Source of the DNA: Candidatus Parcubacteria bacterium
Lineage (GTDB): Bacteria > Patescibacteriota > Minisyncoccia > Phycocordibacterales > GCA-2747955
Assembly (NCBI GenBank): GCA_027024305.1
Contig: JALVSO010000011.1
Span: 1-18,798 of the forward strand
Length of the DNA: 18,798 bases
Direction of reading: 5' to 3'
This document shows positions 14,582-18,798 of this stretch, piece by piece (the stretch's first letter is position 1; each line of letters starts with the position of its first letter). The notes beneath the pieces were generated by a model that searched no databases, was not told where the DNA came from, and saw only the letters and a program-made list of their open reading frames with translations. A program made the translations under genes and the position numbers.

Positions 14582-15433
14582 ATGAGAATTTTATTAATTC
14601 TCAGAAGTATTTTGAATTGGCTAATAATGCCCCAGGTATTTATCAGTCTGATTTTGATAATCTTCATCGGAGCAGTGGCCTATCATTATACCGATGTGCC
14701 GGCTGTGGCTCTCTCGGTTAAAGGTTTCTTTAAGAAAACCCTGCCGAAATTGCTTAGCAAGGTCAGCACAAAGGCCGGTCCTCTGTTGGCCAGGGCTTTT
14801 GCCAAAAACAGCCTGAAAAAGTATCTATTGATTTTTTTTGGCTGGATGCTGACCAGGGAAGCTAAAGAACACCTAGGAAAAAGCCTGGAGGTTGTGGGGG
14901 CAACTTTGAAATACTATTTACTCCACAATCCCAAGGAATGGTGGTCCCGGAGAAGCCGTCCGGAAAAGGTGTTTTTGGTTTTTGCCTTGATATCTTTTCT
15001 GGGTTTAACCGTCAGCTCTTTTATTTTTAACGCGGTCTTTTTTATACCACTTAATTATTTAAGAGAGTTGGTGGTAGGATTTTTCAGGTTTCTTTGGGCT
15101 GTTATAAAGCTCTTTCTGCCCAAGGGGCTTGCCACCAAGATGGCTACCTGGGTCGAGAAAAAGGCTTTGCCTTTCATTCTCCGCTTCCTGCTTCCTTCAA
15201 TTATTTTGGAATTGCCGATAGTTTTAGCAATTCGTAGATGGTTGAGAGGAGTGAGATGGCGTCAGCTGAAAAAGCTGGTTCCGCTTCGCCGGGAAGTTAG
15301 AGAGCGGGCTAGAAGAAGAAAAGAAAAGGACCCGAAGCTGCTGAGAAAAAGAGTCAAAAAATGGCAGGTTCTGCGCTATGCCATGTTTCTGATAGTATTT
15401 TCTGCGGTAGCCTATTCAGGACCGTTGGCTTAA
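14582..15433 (+). CDS. Unknown basic multi-pass membrane protein
   Basis: The ATG at 14582 follows a GGGAGGG Shine-Dalgarno (14571-14577). The in-frame ATG at 14570 is rejected because it lies upstream of that site. 283 residues, TAA stop. Hydrophobic segments are near VFISLILIIFIGAVAY (N terminus), KYLLIFFGWML, VFLVFALISFLGLTVSSFIF, LLPSIILELPIVLAI and, at the very end, YAMFLIVFSAVAYSG. The loops are strongly basic (RRWLRGVRWRQLKKLVPLRR, RERARRRKEKDPKLLRKRVKK), suggesting cytoplasmic faces that meet nucleic acid or acidic lipids. No catalytic motif and no family recognised. All nine Trp codons are TGG, in sharp contrast to the neighbouring gpmI and DUF1704 genes. Confidence 0.75.
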   Translation: MRILLILRSILNWLIMPQVFISLILIIFIGAVAYHYTDVPAVALSVKGFFKKTLPKLLSKVSTKAGPLLARAFAKNSLKKYLLIFFGWMLTREAKEHLGKSLEVVGATLKYYLLHNPKEWWSRRSRPEKVFLVFALISFLGLTVSSFIFNAVFFIPLNYLRELVVGFFRFLWAVIKLFLPKGLATKMATWVEKKALPFILRFLLPSIILELPIVLAIRRWLRGVRWRQLKKLVPLRREVRERARRRKEKDPKLLRKRVKKWQVLRYAMFLIVFSAVAYSGPLA

Positions 15434-15434
15434 G

Positions 15435-15463
15435 GAGGTGGCTTTTTAGTCACCTCTTTTTTT
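15435..15463 (+). terminator. Intrinsic terminator
   Basis: GAGGTG (15435-15440) pairs with CACCTC (15451-15456), then seven T. It starts one base after the TAA. Confidence 0.85.
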
Positions 15464-15513
15464 ATAAAAGTACTCATAGTTTTTTTGAATATTATATAAA
15501 AACTTTAAATCAA

Positions 15514-15542
15514 TTGACGCTTAATTGACTTTTTGTTAAACT
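15514..15542 (+). promoter_or_regulatory. Possible promoter of the DUF1704 gene
   Basis: TTGACG (15514-15519), 17-bp spacer, TAAACT (15537-15542). A second TTGACT at 15525 and the AT-rich TATAAA at 15569-15574, close to the ATG, are alternatives. The 15464-15577 spacer holds nothing else. Confidence 0.35.
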
Positions 15543-15577
15543 TAAAAGTAATTTTAAAAAAATAATTTTATAAAATC

Positions 15578-16975
15578 ATGATGGGCAATTTTGAAAAAAC
15601 ACAATCAATCCGGTCGGCCGGAGAGAGGCCTTTAGACGCAAAATGATACCAAGAGTTTAAAGAGGCAGGGGCTTTTCAAGCGTATGAGTATCTTGATGGT
15701 GATAGAGATTTTATGGAAGAACAAAAACGGTCTTTTTTGAATGGAGAAATTGATAATCCAACTTTGGATTATCCAAAAATTGACATGGAAAGACTTTCAA
15801 GAGATGAAAAGAGGTTACTTGGGCTAAAAAAAGATATTATCGCAGGGGAAAGAAACGAGCTTGTCAGGGAAAGTTATAGATGAAAAATAAATGAAAAGAT
15901 TGCTGAAGTTAGAATGCTAAGAGCAGTTGCGGAGGGTGATATGAGAAGATTTCAAAAATATACTGAATTTGTCTATGGAAAACCCTCTCCTGAAATTTTT
16001 GCTCATAGCCTTTTAAGGTTGAGTGATGATTTAAAAAGACAGCTATTATCGGATGATTCCAGTATCCAAAAAGCCGCTGAAGACCTGGTTAAGTTATTAC
16101 CTTTGGAGAAGTCTGAAATAGAAGCTTCAGAGGGTGGATTACCCCAGGAATCAGACATTGCTTTTGTTCGCCGGCAAACAATGAAAGAATTGAGTGGCTT
16201 GCTTGATCTGGGCGATATAGAGGAAAGAGAGGAAAAGGAATATACAGCAGATGAAATCAGAGATTTTTTTCAGGCAGCCCTCAATAATTTACAGGCAGAG
16301 GGTTGAGATGTTGTTATTGATACAAGCAGCAAAAGCGGAATTAGTGTTAATCAGGAGGAAAAGGAAATAAAGATTCCAGAATCTAGGAAGTTAACATTTA
16401 AAAAAATTCAATCGTTAATTATTCATGAAGTCGGAACCCATGTGTCCAGGAGGCTGAATGGGGAAAGGAGCAAGTTGCAGTTACTTGGTTTAGGTCTTGA
16501 CCGCTATGAAAAAGGCGAAGAGGGAATCGCTACAATGAGAGAGGGGGTGTTGGACAATGAAATGGGTGATTCTGTTGGAATGGTGAGTCATCTGGCCATA
16601 AGTTTGGCCTATGGGCTCGATGGTGTGCCTAGAAATTTTCGCGAAGTATATGAAATTATGGAAAAGTACCTTTATTTAAGGGCGTTATCTTCCGGTGGAG
16701 ATAGCAAAAAAGCTTTTGAATCAGTTAGAAATATAGCTTGAAACTTAAGCGTGAGAGTTTTTAGGGGAACCGATTGTAAAACCAGAGGTGTTTGTTTTAC
16801 AAAAGATATTATTTACAGAGAGGGCAATATGGGAGCATGAGAAGCAATAAAGAGAAATCCTGATGAAATGCTGAGATTTAGTGTGGGGAAGTATGATCCG
16901 GCCAACGAAAGACATGTCTGAATTTTAAATCAATTAGGAATTTCTGAAGCTGATTTAAAGGAGTTGGAAAAATAA
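15578..16975 (+). CDS. DUF1704 (MATCAP/KIAA0895-type) zinc metallopeptidase homologue; 6 TGA codons
   Basis: 465 residues, ATG 15578 (ATG 15581 equally possible) to TAA. Under the standard code it falls into several pieces. TGA is read at residues 23, 102, 243, 388, 421 and 448, and there is no TGG at all, so every Trp here is TGA. The core LIIHEVGTHVSRRLNG holds an HExxxH zinc motif (H283, E284, H288) followed by an EEG (314-316) that can give the third ligand. Downstream, VRVFRGTDC, GVCFTKDIIYREGN and the ILNQLGI end are typical of DUF1704. In animals this family includes MATCAP, a tubulin tyrosine carboxypeptidase. The bacterial substrate is unknown, so only a metallo-carboxypeptidase-like activity is suggested. 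No signal peptide is seen, so it is probably cytoplasmic. The N-terminal 200 residues are helical and charged. Confidence 0.85.
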
Positions 16976-17023
16976 GTCACTCAATTACACAAAATCTTAT
17001 TTTAAGATATGATATTCATTAAT

Positions 17024-17311
17024 TTAATTTTCGGTGTTTTTGTATTTGCTTTCTCTTTCTTTAATTTTTTTCTTTAAAAAATTTTTTTGATTTTCAGTTA
17101 AGTTTTTTTTATCAGCAATTTTTAAAAGATGTTTCCTTTTACACTGATTGCAATAGAGAGGTCCTTTCATTCCTTCATAGAAATGAAAAATTCTAAAATC
17201 TCCCGGACCAATTTCAATGGAGGGAGAGAAGTTATAAAGATGACCGCGAAAACCGCAGCCGGGGCAAACCCGGCTATTTTTCTTTTCAAATTTTCGTGGA
17301 TCTCTTTTCAT
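17024..17311 (-). CDS. Small zinc-ribbon-like protein, unknown role
   Basis: 95 residues, ATG 17311-17309 to TAA. Two CxxC pairs, CPGCGF (about residue 16) and CNQCKRKH (about residue 54), with about 35 residues between, fit one zinc-ribbon or rubredoxin-knuckle fold. The C-terminal third is a Lys-rich helix (NLTENQKNFLKKKIKERESK). It is the last gene of the xer-prmC cluster, starting 23 bases after the prmC stop, so it is probably co-transcribed. Zinc ribbons of this size often bind RNA, ribosomes or RNA polymerase, but nothing here decides between these. Confidence 0.65.
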   Translation of the reverse strand: MKRDPRKFEKKNSRVCPGCGFRGHLYNFSPSIEIGPGDFRIFHFYEGMKGPLYCNQCKRKHLLKIADKKNLTENQKNFLKKKIKERESKYKNTEN

Positions 17312-17334
17312 TCTTTCATTTTAACTTTTTAAAA

Positions 17335-18234
17335 CTATTTTTCAACAATCAAAAGTCTTCAATTGTTGAACTGGTCTTTTTTAAATTGATATTTTTGAAT
17401 CTTCTCTCTTTTCAAAAAGATCTCAATTTCTTCTTTGGAATTTTCATCAAATTCCAGATAGATTTTTCCATTTTTAAAAAGAAGGGGCAAGCCTTCCCGG
17501 ATGGTTTTTTTGATGAAATAAAGCCCGTTATCGGGAGCAAAAAGAGAATTGCGATCCTCAAAATTTTTAACCGAGGAATCTATTTTTTTATCTTCGGGAA
17601 TGTAGGGCGGATTAGCCAGAATATAATGGTATTTTTTATTTTGAGGAACCTTTTCAAAAATATCCGAATGATAAATATTATATTTTTTTTCATCGTTGAG
17701 ATTCAGGGAAATATTTTTTTTAATCTGTTCAATAAAAAGGGGATTAATTTCAGCAAAGTCAACCTTCACCAAACACCGAGGTCTTGCCTCGGTGTTTTTT
17801 AGAATGGAAAGGCCGATGCATCCGGAGCCGGAAAAAATATCTAAAATCGAAACCCGGCTTGTTAAGTGGTTGTGTTTTTGCCTCGTTGTGTCAAGCCGGG
17901 TTTCTTGAAAAATTTTGGCTGTGCGGGGTTCTGTATTATTCCGCGGTTGTTTCGCGACTACCTGCGGTCATTCCATGATAAGAGAATTTATAAAATCATT
18001 CACTCAAAATTCCGTTTCCGGGCGGGGGATAAGAGGTCGGTAAGATAAATCAATCTGGCAATTCAAAAAAGGCATATGGCCGATAAGGTAGGCCAGAGGT
18101 TCTCCTTTTTTCAGGCGCCTCAAATCGGCGGAAAAGGCTTCGCCTTTTCCGCTTCCTAACTGACTCTCATCTTCCACTCCATATTTTTCTCTCAAAAGCC
18201 ATTCTTTTTCTTGTTCAAAGTTTTTTTTATTCAT
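17335..18234 (-). CDS. prmC: Release-factor glutamine methyltransferase PrmC (HemK), carrying in-frame palindromic inserts; 3 TGA codons
   Basis: Methylates the Gln of the GGQ motif in peptide-chain release factors using S-adenosylmethionine. 299 residues, ATG 18234-18232 to TAG 17335-17337. TGA is read at 77 (RPETEFW), 89 (IMEW) and 292 (DQFNNWR, the usual Trp of the PrmC C terminus). N-terminal helical domain (KKGEPLAYLIG, CQIDLSYRPLIPRPETEF), SAM loop DIFSGSGCIG (131-140), and catalytic NPPY (208-211). Three palindromes lie inside the coding region: residues about 39-47 (GSGKGEAFSA), 90-126 (a segment foreign to the family between the two domains) and 145-154 (KNTEARPRCL). None introduces TAA or TAG, so the gene reads through. 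The start overlaps the end of the upstream xer gene by 8 bases. Whether the enzyme works with these inserts is uncertain; the first and third sit in loops. Confidence 0.88.
17771..17797. repeat. Terminator-like hairpin inside prmC
   Basis: AAACACCGAGG (17771-17781) pairs perfectly with CCTCGGTGTTT (17787-17797), with a T run to 17800 on the + strand. It encodes the extra residues NTEARPRCL between the SAM loop helix and the VDFAEIN strand. It resembles the terminator at 10318-10350. Confidence 0.7.
17849..17928. repeat. Palindromic element copy B, inserted in prmC
   Basis: GAAACCCGGCTTG (17849-17861) pairs perfectly with CAAGCCGGGTTTC (17892-17904), followed by TGAAAAAT (17906-17913) and TGGCTGTGCGGGG. 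This order and downstream block match copy A at 5512-5587. The prmC frame passes through it without TAA or TAG. A second small palindromic patch (CCGCGG..CGCG..GCGG, 17940-17967) adjoins it. Confidence 0.65.
18128..18152. repeat. Hairpin inside the prmC N-terminal domain, same arm as the 867-893 terminator
   Basis: GCGGAAAAGGC (18128-18138) pairs with GCCTTTTCCGC (18142-18152) with a TTC loop. The 11-bp arm is identical to the one at 868-878, and only the 3-base loop differs. Confidence 0.75.
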
Positions 18235-18798
18235 AATCAAAAGGAGATTTAATATTTTTTAACTTTGGATTGGTTACCTGAGTATAAATTTGGGTGGTGC
18301 GGATATTTGCATGTCCCAGAAGTTCTTGGACATAGCGAACATCGGTACCATTTTCCAGCAGGTGAGTGGCGAAGGAGTGCCTTAAAGAGTGAAAAGTGGC
18401 CGGTTTTTTAATTTGTGCTTTTGCCAAACTTTTGCGAAACATTTTTTGCAGAGAAGTGCTTGTCAGTTTGCCACCACGATTAGAACTGAAGACGAAATCA
18501 CTCGCATCTTTACCGGCAATGATGTTTCGTAAATCATTTTGGAGCCTCTCGGGCAGTATCGAGATTCTGTCTTTCTTGCCTTTTGCCCCTTTGATATGCA
18601 CCACCAGCTCATTAATATCCAAGTCAGCCACACGCAGATTAATAACTTCACTAACACGGAGGCCGCAGGCATAGACCAATGATATCATCAATTTATATTT
18701 TGCATTATCGGTTGCTTTGATAATTTTTTCAATTTCTTCTCGGGACAAAACAATGGGTAATTTCTTATTTCTTTTGGCAAATTTTAAATCAACTTTCT
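18227..18798 (-). CDS. XerC/XerD-type tyrosine recombinase (start outside the window)
   Basis: The visible 190 residues are the catalytic domain; the N-terminal core-binding domain lies beyond 18798. Ligands of the family are seen: Arg in ACGLRVSEVINLR, Lys region AKGKKDR, HxxR in FHSLRHSFATHLL, His in ELLGHANI and the nucleophile Tyr in RTTQIYTQVT. Ends with TAA 18227-18229. Such enzymes resolve chromosome dimers (dif) or integrate mobile DNA. The compact form and the linkage to a housekeeping prmC favour a XerCD-like chromosomal role, which also fits the FtsK in this window, since FtsK activates XerCD at the septum. No dif-like site was recognised. It lies upstream of prmC with an 8-base overlap, so the two are translationally coupled. 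The visible part has no Trp. Confidence 0.9.
   Translation of the reverse strand, partial: KVDLKFAKRNKKLPIVLSREEIEKIIKATDNAKYKLMISLVYACGLRVSEVINLRVADLDINELVVHIKGAKGKKDRISILPERLQNDLRNIIAGKDASDFVFSSNRGGKLTSTSLQKMFRKSLAKAQIKKPATFHSLRHSFATHLLENGTDVRYVQELLGHANIRTTQIYTQVTNPKLKNIKSPFDYE

Noticed and set aside
17771..17800. A genuine + strand terminator at this site
   Set aside because: No + strand gene precedes it and it lies within a continuous prmC frame. It is listed as an embedded hairpin instead.
1..18798. tRNA, rRNA or known riboswitch genes
   Set aside because: No cloverleaf with a CCA-type 3' end, rRNA core sequence or familiar riboswitch core was seen on either strand. Weak RNAs could be missed without folding tools.

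Overview
The window looks like a piece of a Candidate Phyla Radiation (Patescibacteria)-type chromosome. The clues are an AT-rich sequence, a CPR-style PrmC and Xer recombinase pair, a secreted S-layer-like protein with a peptidoglycan-binding domain, a bacterial DUF1704 metallopeptidase, a stand-alone tRNA-binding-domain protein, and promoters set almost on top of start codons. The central result is that UGA is read as a sense codon. Seven genes (PilM-like, ftsK, a 115-residue membrane protein, the S-layer-like protein, gpmI, DUF1704 and prmC) are whole only if 21 in-frame TGA codons are translated. At conserved positions the residue needed is Trp (the DGWG metal motif of phosphoglycerate mutase, the R-W of the FtsK motor, the DQFxxWR end of PrmC), not the Gly known for UGA in Gracilibacteria and Absconditabacteria. 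Every other stop is TAA or TAG, with one exception at 855-857.

Layout. 1-900: the end of an unknown helical gene and a Trp-rich membrane protein (375-857) with its terminator. 907-2106 (minus): a probable divergent PilM-like protein. 2107-2526: a spacer with three related palindromes. 2527-3162 (minus): a tRNA-binding protein fused to a coiled coil, divergent from ftsK (3233-5509). 5510-6995: hairpin-rich DNA, one small minus-strand membrane protein, and then a strong promoter with a leader of about 340 nt for the S-layer-like gene (6996-10205). 10206-11127: tandem repeats, a terminator, a 70-nt hairpin and a REP-associated tyrosine transposase. 11216-12772: gpmI. 12773-15465: three separately promoted genes for unknown, mostly membrane proteins, two of them paralogues with a duplicated promoter-leader. 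15578-16975: DUF1704 peptidase. 17024-18798 (minus): a cluster running xer recombinase -> prmC -> zinc-ribbon protein.

Two patterns cut across the genes. First, Trp coding is split: the seven recoded genes use 21 TGA and 4 TGG, whereas four genes (375-857, 13055-13495, 13658-14473, 14582-15433) use 22 TGG and no TGA. This may mark DNA from a standard-code source. Second, palindromic elements are abundant in the spacers and also sit inside the prmC coding sequence, where each keeps the frame open; one shares a hairpin family with the 3' side of ftsK.

All calls come from reading the sequence by eye. No database or folding program was used.
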